64,000 nt of DNA from Populus alba (Eukaryota > Streptophyta > Magnoliopsida > Malpighiales > Salicaceae), in NCBI RefSeq assembly GCF_005239225.2, contig NC_133302.1, forward strand, positions 17,463,357-17,527,356, given 5' to 3'. The notes beneath the pieces are model-generated. The model had not been told where the DNA came from and did not search any database. It saw only the letters and a program-made list of their open reading frames with translations. Within the stretch, counting starts at the first letter, position 1. Every line of letters starts with the position of its first letter. The translations under genes were made by a program, and so were the position numbers. Of the stretch, positions 45,418 through 57,380 are shown one piece after another.

Positions 45418-47055
45418 GGACACAACCAAAAGATTGATGTCTTCTTCCAAGTGCAGGAGTGTCGAAGTAATAAATAAATCGGCAAGACCGGGGTCAAATC
45501 ACAGGGAGGTTAACTATATAAATTATAAATAACAACAACACAACAACAACAATAACAACAATAACAATAACAACAACAACAACAACAACAACAATAATAG
45601 TAATAATAGTAGTAGTAGTAGTAGTAGTGGTTATGATATTAATAATAGTAATAGTAATAATAAAGAGGACTTTGAGATGTAAGATTAATGTGAGGATTAA
45701 ACAATAATAAAAACAAATGTCAAGGTTAGAGGATCCACTAATAGTACTTCAAATAAGTATAGTATAAACTCTTATTACTCAACTGGAAACAACACACAAA
45801 GGAGGTTCCAATCAAATTATAATTGTTAACATGATTACATTAATTATCTTATTCGAGTAATGCCAATTATACTTGTAAATATTATCAGGTATTCATGGTG
45901 ATAACTTATGTTAACAACAAATCAAGTTCCTTTCATAGCACATGTGTAGGTTATACCATACGGTTGGGCTATGAAAGTGCCAAGCATTTGTTGTACCAAG
46001 GGTTGTTCAACACAAATCTAGATTAACCATTTAAAAAGCAAGGTATTAGGAGTGAGCAAGATAAGAAATATAAAAAATGTTAGTATCAAGCATTAAAATC
46101 CATGTTGAGTTTATACTATACTTATTCTTACACCATTAGTGTAACCTTTTCACCTTGACATAATAGATTTAGCTAAACATAATGAAAGAAAAAAACATAA
46201 ATAAACAAGATAAGAACATAATTATATAAATAAGGGAAAGGAAATGAAAAACATAAACAAGAGTTTAATATAACATAAAATAAAACTTAAACATTACCAA
46301 ATACAAAGAAAGAGAGCAAGAGCATGATCTTGATCTGAACACCAAGATGCCTAAATGCATGGCAAATGCCTTCTTTTATAGGCAAAAATTTGGAACTATT
46401 GATTTGATGACTAATTGTTGAGTAGGTAGCCAACTCTTGACTTGGTGAAAATCCTTATCTTCTTGTCTGAATAAAACGTCATTGCTAACATCAGAACTGG
46501 AACCACCTGTACTCATGAAAGTTCTAGGAAATTGTCTTACCTTTCCAGGAAAAAAAATTAAGGTCATTTGGACTTCTAGAACTCAAAATATGGGCTGAAC
46601 ACTGAACAGTATCTGGGCTGCAAGACAAATTTGGATTTCTCCGTTGTTGCTATAATTTGGACTTGAAAATGGCTTTTTAAATCTTGGACTCCAAATGAAA
46701 TTTGTAGGCCTATGTCTTACCAAATCTGTCCAAAAAATTAAGGTTATTTAGACATCTAGAAGTCGAGATATGACCCAATTACCGAACAGTGTTCAAGTTT
46801 GGACTGCACCAACATTTCTTTTCTAAGTTTGGCCCTCTCTTTGTCCTTTCAATTTCAATACTTAAACTCATCAATCAATCCTTTCATTTATGTGATAGGC
46901 CTGCATTTAAGATGAACATTTACAATAAATTAAAGGTATCTTATATTATTACGTATGTTATTATAAAACATGCTTTAGTTAAGGAGTTATTGATACTTCA
47001 AGTGCAAAATGATGATACAAAACTTTGATAAAAATGCACTTTTAAATACTAATCA
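45418..47055 (-). mobile_element. Solo LTR, family X
   Basis: 1638 bases from GGACACAACC (consensus TGACAC, first base changed) to ATACTAATCA, with perfect 5-bp target duplications ACTAC at 45413-45417 and 47056-47060. The flanking gag leader reads straight through as GGCTCACTACCAAAAAGAG, exactly as in the uninterrupted relic near 14718. No internal sequence remains, so the element was reduced by LTR recombination. Confidence 0.92.
45529..45665. repeat. Triplet microsatellite (AAC/AAT/AGT) in the family X LTR
   Basis: About 135 bases of AACAAC, AATAAC, AATAGT and AGTAGT triplets. The same place in the other two family X LTRs (33770-33792 with 35756-35785, and 58590-58670) also holds triplet repeats of different length, so the array is part of the LTR and varies between copies. 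Confidence 0.9.
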
Positions 47056-47497
47056 ACTACCAAAAAGAGTTGGAGTTATCATACATGCACTCGACCAACT
47101 CCTAAGAGCACAGTTAGGGGAAGGGACATACAGTCAACATCCGACTTTGTTATCACTGCTAGTAGCTCTAGTTATCATTGATGGGGTTAAATCTTTTGGT
47201 CACCCTAAACAAGATAAATGGGTTGAGTCAGAGGAGAGGTTTAAAGTTGTTGAGGGAATTGACGTCAATGGCTTGGTTAGAGTAGCTGAGATATGCCTAG
47301 TACCAAATGTAGTGGTACCAAAGAGTTTAGAGTACTAGAATTTATTAAGTACATGGAGTTAGAATGCCTTAATACACACATGAGATCATATTACAACAAA
47401 ATAACAAAGGTCATACATAATGACAAGTTGCTCATCCATTTCTTCCAAGATAACTTGAATGGTTTCACGGTGAGCTCTTGATATCTCGTTGATCCAG
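47056..47497 (+). pseudogene. Tat/Ogre gag relic, copy B (right part)
   Basis: After the solo LTR the gag continues: ALDQLLRAQLGEGTYSQHPT, VVPKSLEY-like PNVVVPKS, KYMELECLNTHMRSYYNKIT and HNDKLLIHFFQDNLNGF. It ends where repeat Z (CTTGATATCTCG, 47478) and then the CACTA element begin. Frameshifts are present. It aligns with residues 30-115 of the gag at 57381. Confidence 0.75.
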
Positions 47498-47591
47498 TCC
47501 ACTACCAGAAATTCGCTTAATAGCAACGGAATCACCGACGGAATATTTATGTCGGTAATTTGAGGTCGAAATTACCGACGACCTGTTTCCA

Positions 47592-47657
47592 TCCATAATT
47601 CAGTCGGTAATTACCGACGGTTATATAACCGTCGGTAATTACCAACTGAATTATAGA
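47592..47657. repeat. 66-bp near-perfect palindrome in the CACTA subterminal region
   Basis: 33-base arms centred at 47624/47625, differing at two positions, both G-to-A type changes in the right arm. The central part, ATTACCGACGGTTAT with ATAACCGTCGGTAAT, is perfect. It contains four TACCGAC sites in inverted pairs. Confidence 0.88.
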
Positions 47658-48660
47658 CAGAAAGTTCAGAATTAAGAAAAAAAGGGCGGGTCGTTGATGT
47701 GGAGGTTTTGTCAGGTGATTTTTCCGACAGAATCATTGACAGATTCAAAACGGGTGACCTGTACGGGTGACGTGACCGGTTCACCATCAAAAATATCGAC
47801 GGAATCACCAAGGGATTTGAAATGACAAATCCGTATGGGTGACGTGACCGGTTCACTGTTAAAAATGTTGACAGAATCACTGAGGGATTTGAAAAAGCAG
47901 ATCCGTGAGGTGAAGTGTCGATTTTTCTGTCGAAATAGTCGACGGAGTCATTAACAGACGTATTCCGTCGAAAAAAGTTAATAAATGCCCGCTTTGCCGA
48001 CCCTCTCCTCCCCAATTTTTCCTTCTTCTTCCTAATCCTAACTCTCCCCATCTGCAAATAACCAACCCCACCTCACCCCCAAACAAAAATCTTCCTCATC
48101 TCAGCATACCAAGTTATATTTTTTAAAGTTTTGTGGTCATAGTATCCGTGTTCTGATTTACCGATGAATTTATCAATTTTTGTAAGTAATTCTATCTTTT
48201 TAAATTTTAACATTTAAATGTCAATTTTATTGTTTTTTTAGTATATGTATTTTGTTAGTAGATGTACATGTTTTATTGTTATTTCTCAAACAAACTTATA
48301 GTGCATGAATGTATAATTTTATACCTATTATGGTTTGTTTTAGATTTTTTAAGATTGTATTTGTTTGTAAATTGTTAAAACTTTGTGGAATTATCGAATT
48401 ACATGTTCTGTTTTGAAATAATTAATGGGTCCGTTTTAAGTTTTATCGATGGTATTGCAGAGTGGTAATTTTCGTTAATTTATATATATTAATTTGTATG
48501 GACGTTGACAAATGATAATGAATATTTAATATTGATGAGAAGTTATGATTGGTTTGTTGGATAATCTTGAGGTAAAGTAATATTTTTGCAAGTTTATTTA
48601 CCTAACTTAGTTAATTAATACATGATGTCATCATAATTTTATAGAGGTTTGATAGAAGTC

Positions 48661-50398
48661 ATGGATGATCGTTCATAGATGTATCTAGATTCACCCTAAG
48701 GATTGCAGAGGATGGATTATTGTAACGGGGTTCAGGGTTTTATTAATTTCGCAACATCTATTGCCAGAAATTTTACTGGAGGCGGTATTAGGTGTCCATG
48801 CAGGAAGTGTCAAAATAAAAAGTATTTGCATCCAGATGTTGTAATGATGCATCTTCTACACAAAGGGTTTATGGAGGATTACGAGTGTTGGTATGCACAT
48901 GGAGAGGTATTTGTTAGTAATAAGAGAATGAGAGAAACGGTGGTTGGGTCAACTTCTAGTGCTAGCAACGTGCATGAAGCGGCAAATGACAACACTAATT
49001 CTTACAGAAATATGGTTATGGATGCAATTAGAATGAATCAAGGTAATGTCAGTTAATGTCCAATTGTAGAAAAAGAACCTAATGTAGATGCAGCTAGGTT
49101 TTTTGATTTTTTGAAAGATTCTAACGAACCATTATGGGATGGCTGCACAAACCACGGTAAATTATCTACCGTGGCACAAGTGTTCACCATGAAGTCAGAT
49201 CACGGGTTGAGTGAGGTCGGGTATGACAAAATTATTGAATGGGCGAGAAGCATTTTACTTGAAGGGAACAAGCTGAAAGAGAACATCTATGCTACGAAGC
49301 CATGATGAAACCCCCTAGTTTAGGATACCAGAAAATTGACATGTGCCCTAACTTCTTCATGTTATACTACCTTGAAAATGCTGAGATGACCGAGTGCATG
49401 ACATGCGGGCATTCCCGTTACAAACCCAGAACTGGCAGGGGAAAGAATCTAGTGGCATATAAAAAACTTAGATACTTCCCAATCACACCTAGACTGCAGA
49501 GGTTATTCATGTCACCAAGGACTGCTGAGCACATGAAATGGCACCAAACACATGATGCGGTTGATGGTGTGATGGTGCATCCTTCTGACGGCGAAGCGTG
49601 GAAACGCTTTAATAGTGTGCATCCTCACTTTTCAGCTGAATCAAGGAATGTGCGTCTTGGGTTGTGTACAGACGGATTCAACCCATTTGGGTCATTTGTT
49701 GCTCCCTATTCTTGTTGGCCGGTCATACTCACAGTTTATAACTTGCCACCGGGAATGTGTATGAGGCTAGAGTTCATGTTTTTATCTACTGTCATACCCG
49801 GTCCAAGCAGCCCGGGCCGGAATATAGATGGTTGTCTTCGACCGTTGATTGATGAGTTGGCGCAGTTGTGGTCCTCCGGAGCTTTGACTTATGATATATC
49901 GAGGAAACAAAATTTCCTTATGAGGGTAGCTTTGATGTGGACTATCAATGATTTTCCAGCTTATGGAATGCTTTTTGGTTGGAGCACGCATGGGAAACTC
50001 GCATGTCCATACTGCATGGAACACAACAAGGCATTCACACTCGCAAATGGAGGTAAAGCTTCTTTTTTTGACTGTCACCATTGCTTCTTGCCACTTAATC
50101 ACAGGTACAGAAAGAACAGAAAAGGTTTCTTTGTTGGTAGAGTTGAAAAAGATGTTGCATCCTCGCATCTTTTTGGTGAAGAATTGCATCATGTTGTATC
50201 AGAGTACGGTGACATTGTGTTTGGCCTTCAATCAGGTAAGCAAAAGTTTCCTGGTTTTGGTTTGACCCATAATTGGGTAAAGCGAAGTAACTTTTGGGAG
50301 CTTCCTTATTGGAAGACCAATCTGCTCCGCCATAACCTTGACGTCATGCACATCGAAAAGAACGTGTTTGAGAATATTTTCAACACCGTCATGGATGT
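48661..50398 (+). pseudogene. CACTA transposase (TNP2 family), broken
   Basis: N-terminal transposase-associated domain with IRCPCRKCQNKKYL and HLLHKGFMEDYECWYAHGE. Next come LWDGCTNHGKLS and KSDHGLSEVGYDKIIEWA, then the TNP2 core with CPNFFMLYYLENAEMTECM, CGHSRYK, HPSDGEAWKRF, LGLCTDGFNPFG, WPVILTVYNLPPGMCM and TINDFPAYGMLFGWSTHG. The ATG is at 48661, followed by in-frame stops at 48676 (TGG to TAG) and 48697 (CAA to TAA), another at about 49054, and a one-base shift at about 49302. The frame is open for 370 codons after that until the Ogre insertion at about 50398. The relic at 18880 shows what the missing C-terminal part looked like. Confidence 0.9.
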
Positions 50399-50769
50399 TG
50401 TTGTTACTCATTTTTGGACCCCCACGTGCTAGAGACGGTGTATACCTCTTTTGAATAGAGTGTAGGAGTTTAGCTCATGTTCGCCAGAAGATTGACAAAA
50501 GCACATAAGAAATATATTTTTTCAAAACCTTGTTTGAGCTGTTTCTGCTCTTTCTAGCCTTCCCCTTTACTACCAAAATCATCAGGTTTTCTTAGGTTGA
50601 TTAGGAGTTGTCATAATGCTAAATTCGTTCCTTTTTTATCTGGTCTTTAAGGTTGAATAAATCCCTTAGAATTTGTACTAAAAAAAAATGGTTATGCTGC
50701 TGTCGCAATTTTTTGTTCCAACTTAGGCTCTAATTCTGACTTAGTTTCATACGATATCTGACCATCCTA

Positions 50770-51424
50770 GGTATATTCTGTCACTCATTACATATTGAAA
50801 AATTGACGTACACCTTTAATAGGTCCTAGGGATCATTGTTCTTAGAGCAGTTTCTCAGTCAGATTTGGATGCTCAACATTGTCGGATCAAGAACCTTTTG
50901 ACCAACTAGATTACTGCCAGATTTTGTTCTCTAAAACGATTTTATCTCACTTCGACTCCTTCATCAAAGATGTAGTCCTGGACATGTAGATAAATTTGGA
51001 CTTTTGAATCGCTTGATTTCAATATCAGAAGCTCAAAATATTCCTGTTTGAATATCTAACGTGAAGGCAGAGAATTCTGCCGCGAGAAGGATACTGACTC
51101 GAGTCTGCACTAAAAAAACTCTATTTTTGGTCTAGTTTTTGTGATTTTTGTTCTTATTTCATACTCTCAGTCATATCAGGATTCTCGACATTCGTCAGTT
51201 TTTGAGTTAGACCTGGAGATCCCTTTTGACCAACTAGATTATTGTTAGATTCTGTTCTGTAAAACAATTTTATCTCACTTCGACTTCTTCATTAAAGTTG
51301 TATTCCTCGATGTGTAGATGAATTTGGGCTTTTGAATCACTTGATTCTGATACCAGAAGCTCAAGATATTCCCATTTGAATATCTAACGTGAAGGCAAAA
51401 AATTCTGCCGCGGGAAGGATATAG
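50770..51424. repeat. 328-bp direct duplication in the Ogre LTR
   Basis: Two adjacent copies share TTTTGACCAACTAGATTA, TTTTATCTCACTTCGACT, TGTAGATRAATTTGG and AATATCTAACGTGAAGGCA. They are offset by about 328 bases and differ at many positions, so the duplication is old. Confidence 0.8.
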
Positions 51425-52449
51425 CCCAAGTTCGCGGGGCTGATTCGAAGGATTTTTTTTGGACCAAGGACTGAATCGAAAAGTTTTAAAATGAGGGATT
51501 GAATTGAAGAAGGATATTGAAAGCTGGAGAGGGAGGATGGATCATCATAAATGATAGGATTTTTTCCACACCAATAAGGAAAATGAGACCTTGCAGCTGC
51601 ACCATCCAGCTGATTTTCTTTCCTTTTTCGCTGCAAATTCTTGTTGTTTTTCCTTTATCATCATGTCTGATTTTGGGAGCTGCAACCATGTTTTTTCTGG
51701 CCTCATTTCAAAGGGAGCAGCTGGCCCTATGGAAGGAAAGAAAACAACCACACCCTCCTTTAAAACTAGAAAGAAATCAGACGTAAAGAACCAGCATAAA
51801 GTCAGAATATTGCAGCTTCCTTTTGCATTTTTGTTACTGCAAATCAGTAGGGATTTACGTCCTAGGATTAATGCATTGAATCCTTCTTAAATGGAGACAT
51901 TTTAGACTATATATAAGCCCCTCTAATGACCTAACGGGGGCAGCAAAAGGGGAGCCAAAAAGAGAGCCGAAAGAGAGCAAAAAAATAGCAGAAAGAGAGC
52001 AGAAAAATAAAGGAAAAAAAATGCAAGAGAGGCAGAGTAAAAAAAACACAGAATAGAGGGAATTTTCTTGCTTGCATTCTGGTGTCACCGTGAGAGAAAA
52101 AGAGACAGAGTCACCGTGAGAGAAGAAGAGACAAGACGGAGAGGGGGTTTTGTTTTAAACTTTGACAGCAACATGTATTTGTTGTTTTATTCCAGTTGTT
52201 GCAGCAAACCTTTTCAGCAAGACCTGCAGGTAAGTCTAAATTTTCTCCTCCTTTGCTGCCTTTAAGTCTTTTGTATCTGTTTTGTTTTTTCTTGTTTTGC
52301 ACATTCGTTGCCACATTTTAGACTGTATAATACCCGTTTGCTTTTGTGTTGTTCCTGCCGTGATTTTGAGCTGTAGATAGGTGATTGTTTAAGCTTTGGG
52401 CTAGCCTTTGGTGTTTCTTTTTTATCTCCTGTCCTTCACTGTATTCAAA

Positions 52450-53010
52450 GTTAAGGAACCAGGGAAGGGGGTTGTTGTTTTCTTCATCAACAACTCCTTT
52501 TTCTATTTGTGTTCTTTCCATTTTTATTGAAATAGCCGGCCAGATCTTGCTTTGTTTTCATAGTCTATGTTATATATGTGTTATAAAAGCATGTCGTCCC
52601 AAGCCTTTTCTCTTTTTTTATGAAAGTAGCATGACAGAATTAAGGAACCGGGGAAGGGGGCTGTTGTTTTCTTCATCAGCAGCTCCTTTTTTCTTTTTGT
52701 GTTCCTTCCATTTTTATTGAAATAGTCGGCCAAGTTTTGCTTTGTTTTCATAGTCTATGTTATATATGTGTTATAAAAGCATGCCGTCCGAAGTCTTTTC
52801 TCTCTTTTTTTTGTACGAAACTAGCATGACAGAATTAAGGAACTGGGGAAGGGGTTTGTTTGTTTTCTTCATCAGCAGCTCCCTTTTCTATTCATGTCCT
52901 TCCATTTTATTGAAATAGCCGGCCAGGTTCTTGCTTCTAGTCTATGATATATATGTGTTATAAAAGCATGCCGTCCCAAGTTTTTTTTGTTGTATGAAAC
53001 TAGCATAGTA
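52450..53010. repeat. Three tandem units of about 190 bp in the Ogre LTR
   Basis: Units start near 52450, 52638 and 52835 with TTAAGGAACYRGGGAAGGGG and contain CATTTTTATTGAAATAGYCG, TTATATATGTGTTATAAAAG and CATGCCGTCC. The repeated CATGNCGTCC(A/G)AAG and TTATAAAAG motifs may include promoter elements, so each unit could add a start site. Confidence 0.85.
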
Positions 53011-54152
53011 ATTTACTTTTTTTCTTGGATTGTTAAAAAGAAATAGGTCATTAAGTCATGGTTATATGCAATAGGAGTTCGATGTAAAAATTTCAGTTTC
53101 AAAACTTTGGCTCCCCCATCCATACGTGTTTAGTCCTTTCCAATGTACATAATTTTAAGTTGATTTGGCTTTGAATGATTTTTTGTTACGAATTATTTCA
53201 AGTTTCTTGTCGTTCTTGTAATATGAATGATGGTTTGCTACTCCCCATTTTGGTGTTTACGTTTAATTGTGATGCTATGTTTTTCGATGAAAAATTTAAA
53301 AAGTTTTCTTGTGTGTTGCATACGGCCAATACCCTAACATGTTTTGAATTCCTTTTTATATATGTATAAAAAAAATATTGGAAGTTTCGAAAAAGATATT
53401 TTCGTATGGATTTCGTAAACACAACAAAAAAAAATTATTTTCTTGCATTTTTGGATTTTACAACATGTTTGTAAAACTCCAAAGGGTATTGGCCAATATT
53501 TCAAAAAATATAAAAATCCTATTATGGGGGGGAATTAATCTATTATTCACCGCTAATGTTTGGATAAAGAAATCCTTAAAGGACGAATATCCAAAATATT
53601 ATTGGGAGTAATAAATCCGCACACATTCGTGAAAGAAGCCTTTATTATAATCGAAAACATTTCAAATTTTTTTTACTCCACGGTTTACGAGCCGTGATAG
53701 TATAAAGTATAAAAAATATAGGTTTTGTTGTAGCGCCCTAGATTTCTATTTTTTTTTGTCCCATTTCCTTGCGATTTACGAGTCGCAAACTCTTGAAATA
53801 ATAAAGAGAAAAATGAGCTTTCAAAGCACATGGAATCTCCTTGGATTTCTATCCAAATAAATTTTATTTGAATCAAACCTAGAAAAATTGATGGGATTAG
53901 AAAACACCAACACCATAGCAATTATAGAGCAAACCAAACACCAAGCAGCTTACCTTAGGTAGGGCGTACTAGGGGTGCTAATACCTTCCCTTTACGCAAC
54001 CAGTCCCTTACTTTAGAATCTCTGAAAGACCAGTTAGGTTTCCTAGTGACCAAAATACTAGGTGGCGACTCCTTTTTTTTAAACAAATAAAACCTGAAAT
54101 ACAATCGATTGGTCGATGCGACGTCGCGTTCCGTCGCGAGGGTGCGACAGGA

Positions 54153-54170
54153 TGGCGACTCCACTGGGGA
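54153..54170 (+). promoter_or_regulatory. Primer-binding site (tRNA-Arg type)
   Basis: TGGCGACTCCACTGGGGA, three bases after the LTR end. The first ten bases are complementary to the CCA end and acceptor stem (GGAGTCG) typical of plant tRNA-Arg. It primes minus-strand synthesis in reverse transcription. Confidence 0.82.
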
Positions 54171-54679
54171 TTTAGGACTAAGCTTGATAATTTGTTTGTT
54201 TATGCTATGTGTTATTGGTTTTTGTTTTCTTATATGAATGATACTTTGTTTAAAAGCTTTAGTATGCATCTTTACATTCTATCATACATGGTACAGTCAT
54301 GCATCACTTTATTATTATCATTATGTTTTTTAGGGCACACACATGTAACTTTAAGTTAAGTGGGGAACTAGCAGCTTGCCTTATGACTTGAGTCAAGGTT
54401 TAAGTTTGTGTAAACCCCAACTCTTTGCTAAGTGTTTAGATTGATTGTGATTGGTACACGTGCTATCCCACTATCTGCTAGACCCCCATATCGCCTTTAC
54501 GAGGGTGATCACTGGAACAACAAGAGACCCTCTTTTTTTAGAGACCAAGTAGTAAACCTACCCTATGTCTCACGTAAAGGAACTAGAACCTATCCTTAGG
54601 GTGTATGCTCCATAATATCTTTTGCATCAAAACAAGTCTAACCCCAAATGCATTTTGAATTGCAGGACTTGTGAACGAA
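54171..54679 (+). other. Leader between primer site and ORF1
   Basis: About 500 bases, nearly the same as 31640-32192 on the opposite strand. It contains a possible splice acceptor, TTGCAG, at 54659-54664, just before the ORF1 ATG at 54680. Ogre-type elements are known to use splicing, but I can only see the motif. Confidence 0.6.
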
Positions 54680-56059
54680 ATGGCCATCATCACTAAATCT
54701 TCCATCATAGAGTATGGGAAAAATTCTGAACTGTCACAATTGACTGAAGGAGACTGCCTTAGAAGCGATGTTAAGAAGATGTCACCAATCAAGAACCTGA
54801 ATTGCATTATGAATGAGGTGAACAAGTTAACGACTCATTTTCAGAATGTAGATAAAGATGCATTTTTTAGGAAATACGGACGTTCGGTGGAAATTGCAAG
54901 GGTAGAAGTTTTAAGCCCAGCTGTGCGAGCTTTAGTTCATTTTTGGGATCCAGACTACCGATGTTTTTCTTTTGGAAGCATAGACCTATGTCCCACGGTT
55001 GAGGAATATGGATTGTTGACCGAGTTTCCAAACAACCTGTATCGGATTTATTTGTCTTTGAGATCTGACAAGATCATCCCCGAACTGTCAAAACTGCTCA
55101 GAATCTCCAACTTGGAAAAGTTTTTGGAAAAGAATGGTACTGGTTTGAAATGGAGGATGCTAGAAATTGAATTAGAAAAGAAGTCAGGATTAGAAAAAGA
55201 GAGATTGATTGCTTTGGGTATATTTGGCCTTGTGTTGTTCCCAAGCCAAACTGGTTTAGTGAGTTTGGAGGCCGCTGCTGCTTATGTAGAGTATGAGAAT
55301 ACACAAATCAATCCAGTGGCTGCTATTTTAGCTGAAATGATTTTGACACTTAACCATTGTAGGAGGACCGGAAAAGGAGCAATGAGATGTTGCACGCAAT
55401 TGTTGTATATTTGGATGGTTAGCCATATCGAAACAAAAAAGCCTGTCTTCAATAATTTTTGGTGGTTCACCCAAAGACCCCTGAAGTTAGTAGAAGAAGA
55501 AGAATGGGGAGATCTAGACAACCAAGGTTGGGTTGACAAATTAGAAGGTTTGCCTAATAGTGATTTTGAGTGGAGAGCCCCATGGGTAACGACAGTGAAG
55601 GTCCTAATGAGTTGTGGACAAAGACGTTGGGTACCATTAGTAGGGATTACAAGTTATGTGAGTTATGCTCCTGCCTTAGTGGTAAGGCAACTTGGGGGCA
55701 TCCATTTTGTTCCCAGGACTATGGGAATTGCTCAATTCTTTGGTTTGTTCAAAGATCCCATTGCAAAAGAGGTTTTGGAGATCATTAAACAAGATTGAAA
55801 GCATCTGGTTTTGGTTGAGATAAAAGGTTTAAAAGATCCAAGTGCAAGCGAAGGATATGCAAAATGGAGAGACTTAGCTGCTTCAGCCATGCTTTGTGTA
55901 GGAGCCAAATCTCATCAAGCTGTAGAAGAGCCTATTAAGAGAAAAAGGGTTAACAATGAAGATGAGTTGAGAAGGCAAGTGGAAAAACTTCGAATAGAGT
56001 TGAGCAAAAGCAGAAAAGACAAGGCAATGTTGGAAGAAATGAATGCTAGAAGAGGATAA
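54680..56059 (+). pseudogene. Ogre ORF1 protein (plant-mobile-domain-like), one in-frame stop
   Basis: The first ATG (AIITKSSIIEYGKNSE) begins a protein of about 460 residues. The globular part shows EVLSPAVRALVHFWDPDYRC, FSFGSIDLCPTVEEYGLL and, further on, LVSLEAAAAYVEYE and VPLVGITSYVSYAPALVVRQ. These resemble the plant mobile domain and the ORF1 of Ogre elements, whose role is unknown. A TGA at 55796-55798 replaces the TGG preserved in relic B (IKQDWKLL). The same frame then continues through GLKDPSASEGYAKW and a charged coiled coil (RRQVEKLRIELSKSRKDK) to the TAA at 56059. The product would be complete except for this nonsense change. Confidence 0.82.
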
Positions 56060-57380
56060 AAAGGAGAGGCATTTCTAGATGAGCAAATACAGTCTAGAGA
56101 TGCGAAAAATAATAAAAGCTTGAGTTAAAGCTAGGTGAGGAGAAGATTGCTAGGAAAGAAAGTGAGAAGGAGCTAGTCGGAAATGAGTTTGGAATTGGAT
56201 GCAAAGTTGCTCTGAACTTGAAAGCAATGGAGATGGACTTTAACGATTGCCAAGGAAGTTCAGAATATTACCAAGAAAAATTTACACAAGTGCAGTTTCG
56301 AACTAATGGATAGGATTGGGAAGTATGAGGATTTGAATAAGAAATATATGGAGTTGGAAAAGCCGTTCTACGGGGATTGTAAAAGAAGAAAGTAAAAGGA
56401 GAGGTTTCGAGGATGTTGAAGTAGAGTTAGCGGTTAAGAAGAATGAGATAAAAGTTATGAGGATAAAACTTGACAAAGAACGTGAAAAGGTGAAGTATTT
56501 AGACAAGAAGCTAGTAACAATGGAAAAACACAAGATCAAATCGACGCCAACAACATGATTTGAAACAGAACCAACATGTTGCTCATAGAAAAAAATGACC
56601 AAGATAGATGAGCAAATGGATGAAGCTGCTACACATGCTCGAATTATTAGAATCAATGCGCGGAACATGGGAGGAGACATCATTCGCTATCGCCGAAGCC
56701 TAGCTGAAACCGATGCCTTTCTAGGGAAGATTTAGAACCGCGGCTTTGCCTTCTTACCTTTGTTAAAGAGTTTATGGAGAAAGATTAACATGTTGTATTT
56801 CTTTTATTTCTAAATGTAATGAATTTATCAAGCATTAATGAAAAGGGCGTTGACCCATCTTCTTATGCAAAATCCGTCTCTTGGTGAACATGATTCAAGC
56901 AAACGACTCGAAAGGCAGAACTCCTATCAAAGCAATGTGACAAAAGAAACTATGTTTATAATGTGGTGGCTATTATTCGTTCACAAGAAGGGCTGCATCC
57001 ATACCTAATGAACAAAGCATTCTTATAACTATCATGCATTTTTCTCATACATCTATGCACGCATCTGCAGATTAGAAACATAGGTCCCCCTTCTAAAATC
57101 CACAACACTGCGACAAAGAAAAAGAATGGAAAACGAAGAAAAGGTCACAACCGGAAAGCTCAATACCAAAAGAAGCTTGAAGGAGTTCGGAATGATGTGG
57201 CGCACCTAACCAGTATGTTAAAGAAAATTTTGAGAGCCAGAGATGGAGAGGGAACGTCTACTCAACCTAATGAAGCACCAGCAGCTGCTCAAATTCCTGT
57301 CGCACCTATAAACATGGGGAAAAAATACACCAAATAAGCAGCATCCTAATCCACTCGGGCCCATCCAAATCCCTGTTACA
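56060..57380 (+). other. Decayed coiled-coil region and gag leader
   Basis: Lysine- and glutamate-rich patches continue the ORF1 coiled coil with stops and shifts to about 56740. About 57080-57380 holds the gag N-terminus in shifted frames (QYQKKLEGVRNDVAHLTSML-like text). The same leader is seen near 14700 and 45370. No other gene is seen. Confidence 0.6.

Larger units (their letters stand above)
47500..50398 (+). mobile_element. CACTA (En/Spm) transposon, 5' part
   Basis: The terminus CACTACCAGAAATTCG at 47500 is a typical CACTA inverted repeat end, preceded by GTC as the likely 3-bp target duplication. The subterminal zone (47517-47990) is dense in CCGACGG/CCGTCGG and TACCGAC motifs, the usual transposase-binding repeats, including a long palindrome and a 65-base unit repeated about three times (47730-47925). 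A leader and the transposase gene follow. The element is cut at about 50398 by an Ogre LTR, and its other end lies outside the window. Confidence 0.88.
50399..54149 (+). mobile_element. 5' LTR of the Ogre-type element (3.75 kb)
   Basis: From TGTTGTTACTCATTTTTGG to AGGGTGCGACA. Two internal direct repeats of about 328 bases (about 50770-51095 and 51098-51424, sharing TTTTGACCAACTAGATTA and CATATCTAACGTGAAGGCA-like text) lie in the U3 part. Three units of about 190 bases lie at 52450-53010. U5 has the stem TACC-TTA-GGTA (53951-53961), the stem CCTAGT...ACTAGG and TGGCGACTCC (54063-54072). Reading frames inside it have no homology I recognise. Confidence 0.85.

Noticed and set aside
49782..50192. 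Minus-strand open frame of 136 codons
   Set aside because: Antisense shadow of the well-supported CACTA transposase frame.
54150..54172. Possible tRNA gene (GGCGACTCCACTGGGG)
   Set aside because: Only a primer-binding site; no cloverleaf or internal promoter boxes surround it.
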